Below, in pieces: positions 9,555 through 17,735 of a DNA stretch of 64,000 nt. The stretch lies in assembly GCA_002478865.1 (NCBI GenBank), contig DLJZ01000002.1:62001-126000 (forward strand), written 5' to 3'. Numbering within the stretch: the stretch's first letter is position 1; the number at the start of each line of letters is the position of its first letter. The notes beneath the pieces were generated by a model, which was not told the DNA's origin, ran no database searches, and saw nothing but the letters and a program-made list of their open reading frames with translations. The translations under genes were made by a program, and so were the position numbers. This DNA is from Hungatella sp. UBA7603 (lineage in GTDB: Bacteria; Bacillota; Clostridia; Lachnospirales; Lachnospiraceae).

Positions 9555-9573
9555 GAAGTGTCTTCGACACTTC
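9555..9573. repeat. Inverted repeat upstream of the TetR promoter
   Basis: GAAGTGTC (9555-9562) and GACACTTC (9566-9573) are perfect 8-bp arms around TTC. It starts about 19 bp upstream of the -35 box, so it could be a second protein-binding site or the remains of a terminator. In 9574-10014 I see no convincing gene; a 10-bp inverted repeat ATTCAATATT/AATATTGAAT (9902-9911, 9941-9950) precedes the lactonase-like gene and may be an operator. Confidence 0.5.
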
Positions 9574-10014
9574 AACTCCTCTTGCCCCGGTAATTTCAAA
9601 CATATTGCTTTCCGCGGCTATTTTTGTCTCTCTCCTACATGTGGTGACATGTACTCCATTGACAGGACTACTTCTATGTTCTTTAAGATTATCCCCTTTT
9701 TGCATCGCCATTATGTCTTTACTATCGTTCACAACATACACCCCATTTTCTCATGGACCGGTCCCTCCTTAACTGTCTTATTTCTGAAGGAGGCGTTATT
9801 CATTCTCTCCTGGGGCGGACACTTAAGATTTGTTTTTCTCGCTATACTAGGTTCATTTCGTTTGAGTCAGAATCATACAGCTTATTTTATCATACCATAA
9901 AATTCAATATTTATATTGTAATTGTGTGTCATGGATAGACAATATTGAATAATATAACCATATGATTATTTTGATGAATATCCTATGTATTTATATAAAG
10001 AAGGTGGGGATGGA

Positions 10015-11040
10015 ATGGTATTTTCTATGACAAATGCAGTTAACAACAGCATTGTAGCTATTCAGCGAGATATGGCTGGAATGCTATCCGATACGGAAGT
10101 CTATATGACACATGGTAATGGAACTGGCGCACAAATGGTAGACCCTTTAGGGTCTCAAGGGTCGGTTATCCTATCAGGCGATGGTCGCTTTCTCTTTGCT
10201 GTAAATACGGGCAGCAATAATATCAGCAGCTTCCTTGTGCAACAAGACAGTCTTATGCTCGTTGATGTAGCCTATTCAGGAGGACTTCGTCCAAACAGTC
10301 TTGCCACAATTGACAATTTTCTTTATGTGACCAATTCCGGTAATGCCGCCCACCCTTCCAACGTAACCGGTTTTCAGGTAAGCCCAGATGGTTATCTAAA
10401 CCAGATAAGCGGTGGAACAATGCCACTGAGCGCAGCAAATGCTGGCCCAGGATGTGTTGTTATCAGCCATTTGGGGCATAAACTCGTTGTCAGTGAAAAG
10501 ACAACCAATGCTCTCAGCATCTTTCAAGTGCAAAGCGATGGCACATTATTGCTTCTGAAAATATACCGTTCTATTGGTGAAGTACCCTTTGGCTCTGCTT
10601 TCCTAAATAATAATCTTTTGCTCGTCGCTGAAGCAGGCCCCAATGCTCTGTCATCTTATACGATTGCGGCAGACGGAGTTCTCAATGTTATCAGTGATTC
10701 CGTATTAAATAATCAAAAGGCGACCTGCTGGGTTTCAGTTGATCCAAAGGAAAAACATGCATATACATCAAACGCAGGCAGCGGTACAATAACAGATTAC
10801 TTAATTAATAATGACGGAAGTCTCTCTGTTGTTGGAAATATTGGAAGCACCCCGCAAGGAACAGGCGCTCCGCTGGATAGCGCAATTGATAAGTCAGGTC
10901 AAAACTTTTATGTACTAAATGGCAATGAAGGCTCAATAAGCGTATTTAAAATTGATGAGAATAGGCATTTGTCTCTATTGCAGGTTTATAAAGATACAAC
11001 ACTACCACAAGTGGGCGCTCAAGGTCTGGCAGTATTATAA
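10015..11040 (+). CDS. Lactonase-like seven-bladed beta-propeller protein
   Basis: 341-aa protein of the lactonase / 3-carboxymuconate cyclase (YkgB, Pgl-like) family. Repeating blades are visible as 'SGDGRFLFAVNTGSNNISSF', 'DNFLYVTNSGN', 'LNNNLLLVAEAGPNALSSY', 'DPKEKHAYTSNAGSGTI' and 'DKSGQNFYVLNGNEGSISVF'. Family members hydrolyse 6-phosphogluconolactone or related lactones, but many are uncharacterised. The start is taken at MVFSMTN, where AGGTGGGG lies about 5 nt upstream; an ATG 10 codons earlier has no site. No signal peptide. It is monocistronic and divergent from the TetR gene. Confidence 0.85.
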   Translation: MVFSMTNAVNNSIVAIQRDMAGMLSDTEVYMTHGNGTGAQMVDPLGSQGSVILSGDGRFLFAVNTGSNNISSFLVQQDSLMLVDVAYSGGLRPNSLATIDNFLYVTNSGNAAHPSNVTGFQVSPDGYLNQISGGTMPLSAANAGPGCVVISHLGHKLVVSEKTTNALSIFQVQSDGTLLLLKIYRSIGEVPFGSAFLNNNLLLVAEAGPNALSSYTIAADGVLNVISDSVLNNQKATCWVSVDPKEKHAYTSNAGSGTITDYLINNDGSLSVVGNIGSTPQGTGAPLDSAIDKSGQNFYVLNGNEGSISVFKIDENRHLSLLQVYKDTTLPQVGAQGLAVL

Positions 11041-11420
11041 CAATTCATTAATATTTCCGGCACAAATAAAATCATTGCTCTTTGGCGCATTTTATCGAAC
11101 ACCAGATTCCTATTCGCCAAAAGGTCTATTTTGGTGTCTGTTTCATCACATTGCCTAAATCTGAACGTCCAGGTAACTCTGCAACATACTCGAAGAAGAA
11201 GAAACAGCAAACTATTTAAAATCAGCCAGAAAGCTCAATTAATTTCACAAAAGATTGTTTAACTATTATGATAGAAATCTTGGGATGAATGGAACTAATA
11301 GACCAAATAGTGGCACTTTCGCCGCAATAACACAGATAAGGGATAATGATACTTTCTCACAATCTCCCACAGACTTGAGAGGAAGGTCGCGGGGTGCGTG
11401 GCAAATATGGCAAACAAATA

Positions 11421-11474
11421 AAACCAAGGGCACCGCATTTTTTGTTTTATACAAATTTGCGGTGCCCTTGGTTT
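11421..11474. terminator. Long hairpin between convergent genes
   Basis: Arms AAACCAAGGGCACCGCA (11421-11437) and its perfect complement (11458-11474) flank a 20-nt AT-rich loop. It lies between the convergent lactonase-like and 100-aa genes, so a terminator is the simplest role, although neither strand has a U-tract after the stem. The rest of 11041-11538 shows no frame with convincing coding character. Confidence 0.5.
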
Positions 11475-11538
11475 ACCTATAATTGATGTATCGACAAATT
11501 TTTAACAAATGATATATACACTTATACTTTATGTTACA

Positions 11539-11841
11539 TTACTCCATATAAGTAGTCCACTTTCCGCAATTATTGCAAAGATATATGGCGAAGTCCAAAA
11601 TGTCGTCCGCTTTTTCTAAATCGAGTGTAACCATTCCATTGTTTCTTATGAAGCCTAAATTCCTTTGCCAAATCCTAAAGTTTTCCATTCCACAATTTGG
11701 GCACTCTGAATCACACTTTCCAACGTGCTCAAAATCATCAACCGTTATTCCATTGTCTTGTAAAAGCTTTACAACCTCTTCTTCGTAGCCGGTTTCTGAA
11801 TAGCCCATTATCATATCTTCCAAGCTCAAGAATTCACCCAT
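11539..11841 (-). CDS. 100-aa protein with two CxxC pairs
   Basis: Short acidic protein with AGGAGG 5 nt before the ATG. 'CDSECPNCGMENF' (residues about 43-55) and 'LCNNCGKWTTY' near the C-terminus give two CxxC pairs that could form one zinc ribbon. The N-terminal 40 residues look helical. I do not recognise the family; perhaps a small metal-binding adaptor. Monocistronic. Confidence 0.7.
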   Translation of the reverse strand: MGEFLSLEDMIMGYSETGYEEEVVKLLQDNGITVDDFEHVGKCDSECPNCGMENFRIWQRNLGFIRNNGMVTLDLEKADDILDFAIYLCNNCGKWTTYME

Positions 11842-12006
11842 AAAAGCCTCCTGTTGTTTTTAAATTCACACATTTAAGTGTTTCATGAAAAATCCCTGAA
11901 ATTATTTCTACGATTTACAAAGCCAATTGCTCAAATTACAAGCTTTAATTTTCAGACTTATGTTTGAACCCTAAATAGAGCCTTTGCAATAGAACGAATT
12001 TCCGAT

Positions 12007-12417
12007 CTACGTTTCGCTCATACTGCCTATCTCAAGTAAGTTCCCCTCCGGGTCGGCAACATAAAAGTTACGGATACCAAAAGGATAGGTGATAGGTTCT
12101 CCAGTTGGAAATTGCACGCCCAGCTTCAATAGTCGCTCATATTCCGCATCCACATCAGCAAAACAGGGTAACCAAAGGGCAATTTCAAATGTTTGATTGA
12201 TTCCTTTTAGAGGAACATAGTTCTCCCCAATTGCCTGCACAAATGCTTTCCTGCTATACATGAACAAAGATAGTTGGCCGCTTGTCGTCTCAAACTCTGC
12301 GAAATCCCCACCATCCCATTGAGTATCAAAGCCTAATGTATCTCTGTAAAATCGAACCATACTATCCATGTTGCCAGCATATATGCAGGCGCCTACTCTT
12401 ACATTCTTTCCGTTCAT
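12007..12417 (-). CDS. VOC-family (glyoxalase/bleomycin-resistance fold) protein
   Basis: 136-aa single VOC domain: beta-alpha-beta-beta-beta modules with 'DSMVRFYRDTLGF' in the first half and 'FYVADPEGNLLEIGS' at the end, whose Glu is a typical metal ligand. The superfamily includes glyoxalase I, dioxygenases and antibiotic-binding proteins, and the substrate here is not predictable. I prefer the start at MNGKNV, with GGAGG about 11 nt upstream, over two ATGs up to eight codons earlier. Monocistronic, just outside the left end of the rlmD-linked island. Confidence 0.82.
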   Translation of the reverse strand: MNGKNVRVGACIYAGNMDSMVRFYRDTLGFDTQWDGGDFAEFETTSGQLSLFMYSRKAFVQAIGENYVPLKGINQTFEIALWLPCFADVDAEYERLLKLGVQFPTGEPITYPFGIRNFYVADPEGNLLEIGSMSET

Positions 12418-12545
12418 ATCTTCCATCTCCTCCATAATCACATAATGAATTATTTCAAATAAATTATTTTATTTACTATCCCAAAAGATAATTCATAAAT
12501 TAAGATTTATCTTTCAGCTATAAAGCAAAAATGTTTATATGTAGG

Positions 12546-12690
12546 AATTCAACCCTCTTGCCAAAACATTCATTTTCCTTACCCCACCACAATACCCGAA
12601 AACATATTTTACTCTAATACATTACAAAAACATACCTACATATCCTGTCCAAATTTCCAGAATTCTTTGACTTCCTAGGCTTTCCGCTCC
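12546..12690. repeat. 145-bp direct repeat, copy A
   Basis: Matches 16024-16168 at a constant offset of 3478 with about 4 mismatches. It covers the last 13 bp of an rlmD-type coding end (plus the stop codon) and about 130 bp of downstream non-coding DNA. Together with copy B it brackets 12691-16023. Confidence 0.9.
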
Positions 12691-12719
12691 AACACCACCA
12701 CGGTCTCCACATGCGGTGA
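12675..12719 (-). pseudogene. 3'-end remnant of an rlmD-like gene
   Basis: Minus-strand codons read S-P-H-V-E-T-V-V-V-L-E-R-K-A-stop, against S-T-H-V-E-S-V-V-L-L-E-R-K-A-stop at the end of the intact rlmD at 16153. The nucleotide sequence differs mostly at synonymous or conservative positions, so this is a diverged allele, not a recent copy of the resident end. No further rlmD sequence precedes it. Confidence 0.78.
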
Positions 12720-12763
12720 AAATTATTTCTTATACTACATGGAGATAATATAGTTTTACCCCA

Positions 12764-12988
12764 TTGGCTAAACTCAAATCCTAATTCTATATCATCAATC
12801 GTTGGCAGATCTTCTTTTAATTTACCCGAAATTTTATTAGAAAGCCTGTATTCGCTTTTTCCCATCGCCTTGTTTATATCCTTAAGCACATATTCAGTTT
12901 CTACCTTATCCTTGCCTTTACATAAGAGTAACCCAATTATCAAATTAGCATTTTCCGGTCTTAATTCTACATCAACCGCAAATGACTG
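12764..12988 (-). pseudogene. C-terminal fragment of a DUF1016 (YhcG-type) nuclease-like protein
   Basis: The minus-strand frame opens right after a TAG at 12991-12989 and reads 'FAVDVELRPENANLIIGLL', 'LCKGKDKVETEYVLKDINK', 'AMGKSEYRLSNKI', 'LKEDLPTIDDIE'. This matches the conserved C-terminus of DUF1016 proteins (IGLLLCK.K, EYALRD, GVSEY, LPT.EEIE), predicted PD-(D/E)XK nucleases often encoded beside type I restriction systems. There is no start codon or N-terminal domain and the frame runs into the rlmD remnant, so it is a broken gene end. Confidence 0.72.
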
Positions 12989-13015
12989 CTAAATGTAAAA
13001 AATAAATCCATCGCA

Positions 13016-13870
13016 TCACAAAACTCCATAAATCCAATAAAGTTCTTCTATATCAATATGTCTTCCTATAATTGAATTAATCTCAAATTCCCGAGATAAA
13101 AATAGTTTAGAAACCATCCATCGAACATCTTCTCTCAGCCCATAATGGATTTGATTATGGCAATTACTACAAAGTGAAAAAACATTCTGTTCTCTATCAA
13201 GATTTACACCAAAGTAATCAGTAAACGACATAGGGATCATATGATGAGGCTCCATATACAAGGCTGTACTATTCCTTCGCAGAAATGATCTATGTGTTGG
13301 CTCTATCTCACATAAATGCCCTGCTCTTCTAAGTGACTGTATTGACACAGAATAGCTTCTCAAATAGTTCCTATGTTGTCTGGAAGGATTTAATATCGCT
13401 CCTATTGGCTGCGGCTCATTTGAAAGATAAATTAACTTGTCTGCTGAATTATTACCAGTTTGGGATATGTGCTCTATAAGGCACTGTTCTTGTTCTGCTT
13501 CGGCAGATATCTGTACAGAAAATATCTTTTGAAAGAAAACGGGTGTAAAACAAATATGGGCATCTAATTTTAACTTTTTAGCTTCCTCAACCATTAACGC
13601 GAGTTGGTTCTTTCCATCCTCCGTAATTTCCCATGTCCCATCTGTACAATTTTTCATATATCCAAATTGTTTCAGATGTTGCCGTTCATATGAGAAATTG
13701 TTTCTCCACACATTTTCATTACGAGAAGACCTTATTTTATCGTTTTGGTCATTCTTAAACCAATAGCAGCTATCGTTTATATACTGTAGCACATGCCTTC
13801 GATGCCCGCCTCCACCTAATTCATTTAGCGTGAAAAGAAGTACAAGCTGCATTTGTTTCTGTTGATTCAT
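13016..13870 (-). CDS. HNH endonuclease with N-terminal winged-helix-like region
   Basis: 284 aa. Residues about 5-95 look like a winged helix (Mrr-N-like), ending 'GTWEITEDGKNQL'. Residues about 185-255 are the HNH nuclease: 'CEIEPTHRSF', 'YMEPHHMIPM' with the catalytic His pair, and 'LCSNCHNQIHYG' with zinc Cys and the last His. It should cut double-stranded DNA. It starts 2 nt after the stop of the methylase-specificity gene, and its ribosome site GAAGGAG lies inside that gene, so the two are translationally coupled. It is probably the nuclease of a restriction-modification pair. The active-site residues all look intact. Confidence 0.85.
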   Translation of the reverse strand: MNQQKQMQLVLLFTLNELGGGGHRRHVLQYINDSCYWFKNDQNDKIRSSRNENVWRNNFSYERQHLKQFGYMKNCTDGTWEITEDGKNQLALMVEEAKKLKLDAHICFTPVFFQKIFSVQISAEAEQEQCLIEHISQTGNNSADKLIYLSNEPQPIGAILNPSRQHRNYLRSYSVSIQSLRRAGHLCEIEPTHRSFLRRNSTALYMEPHHMIPMSFTDYFGVNLDREQNVFSLCSNCHNQIHYGLREDVRWMVSKLFLSREFEINSIIGRHIDIEELYWIYGVL

Positions 13871-13872
13871 CT

Positions 13873-15882
13873 TTATTTCTCCTTCTTTTGTAGATACAAT
13901 ACAGGATATGTAATGAACTGTTCAATCAGCAATTGTATAAAATCTTCAATCTTTGCATTTATTTCTTTATTCTTATTTGCTAATTGAATATTGGATAAGT
14001 TGAATATAGTTTCTCCAATCCTGTGCTGCATATCTAAATCAGGATAATAAATAGATATGGAAGAAAGCCTATCTATATTCATATTTGCACGAGTCGTGTA
14101 CACTGGAGAAACCTTCTTTACTTCTCGTCGGTATATCATACTGCGAAAATAGCCTGCCATATAAAGTGGATCAATAAGTGCGTCGTTCCTAGGACGCAGC
14201 CGCTTAACATAGTTTCCGTAAACCGCATTACAGTCTTTCGTTGCAACACTGCAACAGGCAAGTTCACCAATCGACTCACTAGTTCGATTTAATAGAATAT
14301 CACCACGCTTTATACTATATTTTTCTATTTCCTCTTTAGATACCACGACAAACGATGATAGCATATCTGGGAGAAATGGATGACGCAGGATAGTTTTTAC
14401 ATCTACCATCGGTGTTCCATGACCAAATGATTCTTTTCCTTTCAAAACACCACCAAATATGTCATATAAGTCTGGCAAAAACGCCCATTTCCAGTTAGAA
14501 GAAATCTTTTTAGTCTTCCATTCTTTTATACATGGACGCAAAGATCCATCAGTCAAATAAGGATATAACGTATCAGCCGTAGTTTCAAACCATAACCTAT
14601 TTTCTCGTATAGTTAGCAATGGTAATGATTTCTTTTTGGTGTAGAAGTTAGGGCTTAAATTATATTTTTTTTGCTCGATTTCCTCTAAAGAAACAATTGC
14701 ATATAACTCGGTTTTCTCTTGCAAGGTTCCCAGCCGATACTGTTGTATCACTTCCAGCAGCTTTTGAATATCTATATGATTTTTTTGTTTCAACTTCATG
14801 TGATTGGCATCAATAAAGAGTACATCCTTACTGGGCTTAGAGATTTTATTTATTAGCCAAATACAACAGGGGATTTTGGTATTGTAAAAAAGTCCTGCTG
14901 GAAGCGTAATAATACATTCTATTAACTGGTCACAAAGAATTTTTTGACGTATCTTATATTCCTGCTGATTTTGGGTTGTCAAAGTTCCATTGGGCAATAT
15001 GATTGCTGCGCATCCATTGTCTGTTAAATGACTAATAATATGTTGGATCCATGCATAATTAGCATTTTTACGCGGGGGTAAGCCATATATCCATTTATCA
15101 AATCCTATAATATTCATTTCACCACACCAGTCACGATGGTTAAATGGTGGATTAGCAATGATATAATCAAATTTGCGATTTGTATGTAAATCCTCAAGTA
15201 ATGTATCGGCTGGGTGTTCCCCTAAATCAGCATATAAACCGTGCAAAAAAAGATTCATTAAACATATTTGGTAAGAAGTGCTATCCAATGCCTGACCAAA
15301 CAATTTTAACTCCCTATCAGAGAACAAGTTAGCTGCTCGGCATAACAAAGCACCACTTCCGCAACAAGGATCATAAATATTCCCTTGACTCTTTATATTT
15401 AGCATTTTCAACATAAATTCAATAATACTTAAAGGTGTATAGAAATCGCCATTTTGAGAGGTAGTTGCTTGTATCTCTCTGGATAATCCATATTCATAGA
15501 GAATAGGTAAAGAAAAATCGTCCAAAGAAACATCTGACAATAAATCAACAATTTCACGAAAAGCCGATTGGTCTATTTTCACAGATTGTAACCCATCCTC
15601 CAACATCTCAAAAATAGATAAGCGCGGAGTTATCAACGTCATTGCATATGAAATTACACCAACATAATCTTTAGGATTTGAATTTATTGCATTAACAACA
15701 ATATCCCATGGTGTCTCATTTAGTGATTCTCCAATATCATTATCTATTAAAAAATCATCTAATGTTAGTTGCTTGTAAATTGGTTTAAATACTTTAGATG
15801 CTTGTCTGATTAGCAATAAGCACTTCCAAACATTTAAATCCAAGCAAGAAATAAGTTGTATAATTTTTTTATTTTTTATCAT
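13873..15882 (-). CDS. Fused N6-adenine methylase and type I-like specificity protein (HsdM-HsdS)
   Basis: 669 aa. Residues about 60-140 are a helical HsdM-like N-terminal region; about 150-400 form the N6-adenine methyltransferase with SAM motif I 'DPCCGSGALL' and catalytic motif 'NPPF'; about 460-660 form one target-recognition domain of HsdS type ('GTPMVDVKTIL', 'RGDILLNRTSESIG', a final helical dimerising segment). It should methylate adenine in a specific site, probably as a dimer since only one recognition domain is present. GAGGG precedes the ATG by about 11 nt. No hsdR homologue is present; the coupled HNH gene takes that place. Base composition is more AT-rich than that of neighbouring rlmD, which fits transfer. 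Confidence 0.87.
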   Translation of the reverse strand: MIKNKKIIQLISCLDLNVWKCLLLIRQASKVFKPIYKQLTLDDFLIDNDIGESLNETPWDIVVNAINSNPKDYVGVISYAMTLITPRLSIFEMLEDGLQSVKIDQSAFREIVDLLSDVSLDDFSLPILYEYGLSREIQATTSQNGDFYTPLSIIEFMLKMLNIKSQGNIYDPCCGSGALLCRAANLFSDRELKLFGQALDSTSYQICLMNLFLHGLYADLGEHPADTLLEDLHTNRKFDYIIANPPFNHRDWCGEMNIIGFDKWIYGLPPRKNANYAWIQHIISHLTDNGCAAIILPNGTLTTQNQQEYKIRQKILCDQLIECIITLPAGLFYNTKIPCCIWLINKISKPSKDVLFIDANHMKLKQKNHIDIQKLLEVIQQYRLGTLQEKTELYAIVSLEEIEQKKYNLSPNFYTKKKSLPLLTIRENRLWFETTADTLYPYLTDGSLRPCIKEWKTKKISSNWKWAFLPDLYDIFGGVLKGKESFGHGTPMVDVKTILRHPFLPDMLSSFVVVSKEEIEKYSIKRGDILLNRTSESIGELACCSVATKDCNAVYGNYVKRLRPRNDALIDPLYMAGYFRSMIYRREVKKVSPVYTTRANMNIDRLSSISIYYPDLDMQHRIGETIFNLSNIQLANKNKEINAKIEDFIQLLIEQFITYPVLYLQKKEK

Positions 15883-16023
15883 GTATTAATGTTCCCTCTT
15901 ATGGCATTTTAAAAAATCGAAAATAAATCATACTAATGTTTTTTTGTTTATTTCTATGTAACACAAGCCCAAATCACTCTTTCACTTCTAGATTCATTTT
16001 ATTCATACATCCCATTTAACACA

Positions 16024-16168
16024 AATTCAACCCTCTTGCCAAAACATCCATTTTCCTTACCCCACCACAATACCCGAAAATATATTTTACTCTAATACAC
16101 TACAAAAACAGACCTACATATCCTGTCCAAATTTCCAGAATTCTTTGACTTCCTAGGCTTTCCGCTCC
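16024..16168. repeat. 145-bp direct repeat, copy B, at the rlmD 3' end
   Basis: Partner of 12546-12690. It covers the last 13 bp and stop codon of the intact rlmD and about 130 bp downstream. The left side of both copies starts at the shared AATTCAACCC, and similarity ends inside the rlmD coding end. In 15883-16023 there is only the AT-rich upstream region of the methylase gene. Confidence 0.9.
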
Positions 16169-17520
16169 AGCAGGACCACTGATTCGACGTGTGTAGAATG
16201 AGGAAACATATCACACCCTCTAACCTTACTAAGCTCATACCCTCTCTCCGCCAGATACTTTAAATCCCTAGCAAGAGTGGCAGAATCGCAGCTTACATAA
16301 ACCACCCGTTTCGGCTCCATCTTTACAATGGTATCTAAACAAACCTCATCACACCCTTTTCTTGGTGGGTCAACTACAATCACATCAGCACGCACCTGAT
16401 TCTTCTCAAACTGCTCAGGCAATACCTCTTCGACTTTTCCTACAAAGAACTCCACATTCTCTATACCATTTATTTTCGCATTCTCCTTGGCATCTTCAAT
16501 GGCCTGAGGAACAAGCTCAACCCCATACACCTTTTTCGCCTTTTGAGCCAGGAATAAGGAGATGGTTCCAATACCGCAGTAAAGATCCCAAACGGTTTCC
16601 CCTCCAGTCAGCCCAGCATACTCAAGGGCTGTACCGTAAAGCTTCTCTGTCTGTACCGGATTTACCTGATAAAAGGACATTGGGGAAATTTGATATTTTA
16701 CATCTCCAATGTAATCCGTAATAAATCCAGGTCCATAAAGGTTCTCCACCTGGCTTCCCATAATCACATTGGTTCTCTCTCTATTTACATTAAAGGAGAT
16801 GCTTGTCATTCCTGGTACCTTAAGAAGCTCCTCAACCAGCTTCTCACTGTGAGGCAGACTTTTCCCATTGATTACCTGACACACCATAAGTTCTCCGGTC
16901 TTAAAGCCTTTACGAATCAAAGTATGACGCATCAAACCTCTATGGGATTCCTCCTCATATGGAAGTAAGTCATAACGCTCCATATAGGCTTTCATAATCT
17001 TAAGTATCTCCTGGTTCTCTTCTATACCAAGGAGACAATCCTCACACCCGATGATGGAATGTGTACGTCCAGCATAAAATCCAGTTATGATATTGCCTTC
17101 CCTGTCGGTTCCCCAAGGAAATTGAGCTTTGTTCCGGTATCTCCACGGCTCGTCCATTCCCATAATAGGTGACATGAGAATCTCAGTGAAACCGCCAATT
17201 CTTGTCAGGTTATTGTATATCTTATTCTGCTTATACGTAAGCTGCTCCTTGTACTCCATGGCCTGAAGCTGGCAGCCTCCACATTGCCTTGCAACGGGGC
17301 ACTTTGGCTCTACACGGTTACTGGAAGGCACAAGTATTTTCTCCAGTCTTGCAAAGCCGTAGGACTTCTTGGTCTTCATGGCCTTTGCTTCCACCTTGTC
17401 CCCAATTACGGTATCTTTAATAAACCAGGTAAATCCATCGGTCTTACCGATCCCTTCCCCTGTCTCGCTCATATCTTCAATGACTGTTTCAATCCTGTCA
17501 TTTTTCTTCCACTCTGACAT
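16153..17520 (-). CDS. rlmD: 23S rRNA (uracil-5-)-methyltransferase
   Basis: 455-aa RlmD/RlmCD-family RNA methyltransferase that makes 5-methyluridine in 23S rRNA (U1939 and, for RlmCD, U747). Residues 1-60 form the TRAM RNA-binding domain; 'CPVARQCGGCQ' provides Cys residues for the [4Fe-4S] cluster; the C-terminal Rossmann domain has 'VWDLYCGIGTISLFLA' for SAM, 'VIVVDPPRKGC' and catalytic Cys in 'VVYVSCDSATLARDL'. The start is MSEWKK, with GGAGG 5 nt upstream. Its 3' end is a junction of the direct-repeat island; the protein end looks normal, so function should be kept. Confidence 0.95.
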   Translation of the reverse strand: MSEWKKNDRIETVIEDMSETGEGIGKTDGFTWFIKDTVIGDKVEAKAMKTKKSYGFARLEKILVPSSNRVEPKCPVARQCGGCQLQAMEYKEQLTYKQNKIYNNLTRIGGFTEILMSPIMGMDEPWRYRNKAQFPWGTDREGNIITGFYAGRTHSIIGCEDCLLGIEENQEILKIMKAYMERYDLLPYEEESHRGLMRHTLIRKGFKTGELMVCQVINGKSLPHSEKLVEELLKVPGMTSISFNVNRERTNVIMGSQVENLYGPGFITDYIGDVKYQISPMSFYQVNPVQTEKLYGTALEYAGLTGGETVWDLYCGIGTISLFLAQKAKKVYGVELVPQAIEDAKENAKINGIENVEFFVGKVEEVLPEQFEKNQVRADVIVVDPPRKGCDEVCLDTIVKMEPKRVVYVSCDSATLARDLKYLAERGYELSKVRGCDMFPHSTHVESVVLLERKA

Positions 17521-17671
17521 AACATCCTCCATCTTAACGCTCTTGCCAAAGAAGCCTTAAAGCTTTCATTTATGGCAAATATAAAATTTTTCTATGTGCC
17601 TATTGTATCTTTTTTTTCATCAGGAAGCAAGAGTACCCTTTTCCCATTGACCCCTTGAAAATATGGATATT

Positions 17672-17727
17672 AAAAAAGGAGCAAAGCATTCCCGGAAAGG
17701 CTATGCCTTTCCTTCCTGCTTCGCTCC
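17672..17727 (-). terminator. Terminator of the DEAD-box helicase gene
   Basis: GGAGCGAAGCAGGAAGGAAAGG and its imperfect complement ending GCTTTGCTCC form a long stem on the minus strand, followed by TTTTTTA. It lies 9 bp after the helicase stop. Confidence 0.87.
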
Positions 17728-17735
17728 AGAAAAAT

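Noticed and set aside
9511..9741. 76-aa minus-strand frame upstream of TetR
   Set aside because: It begins at GTG without a proper ribosome site, contains the TetR promoter -35 box and an inverted repeat, and matches no family I know. I cannot support it as a gene.
11255..11482. 75-aa plus-strand frame between the convergent genes
   Set aside because: It ends inside the long hairpin, has no ribosome site and no coding-like composition.
12614..12943. 109-aa minus-strand reading frame as one gene
   Set aside because: Its first part matches the DUF1016 C-terminus and its last part runs out of frame through the rlmD remnant and the direct repeat, so it is a chance junction of two fragments.
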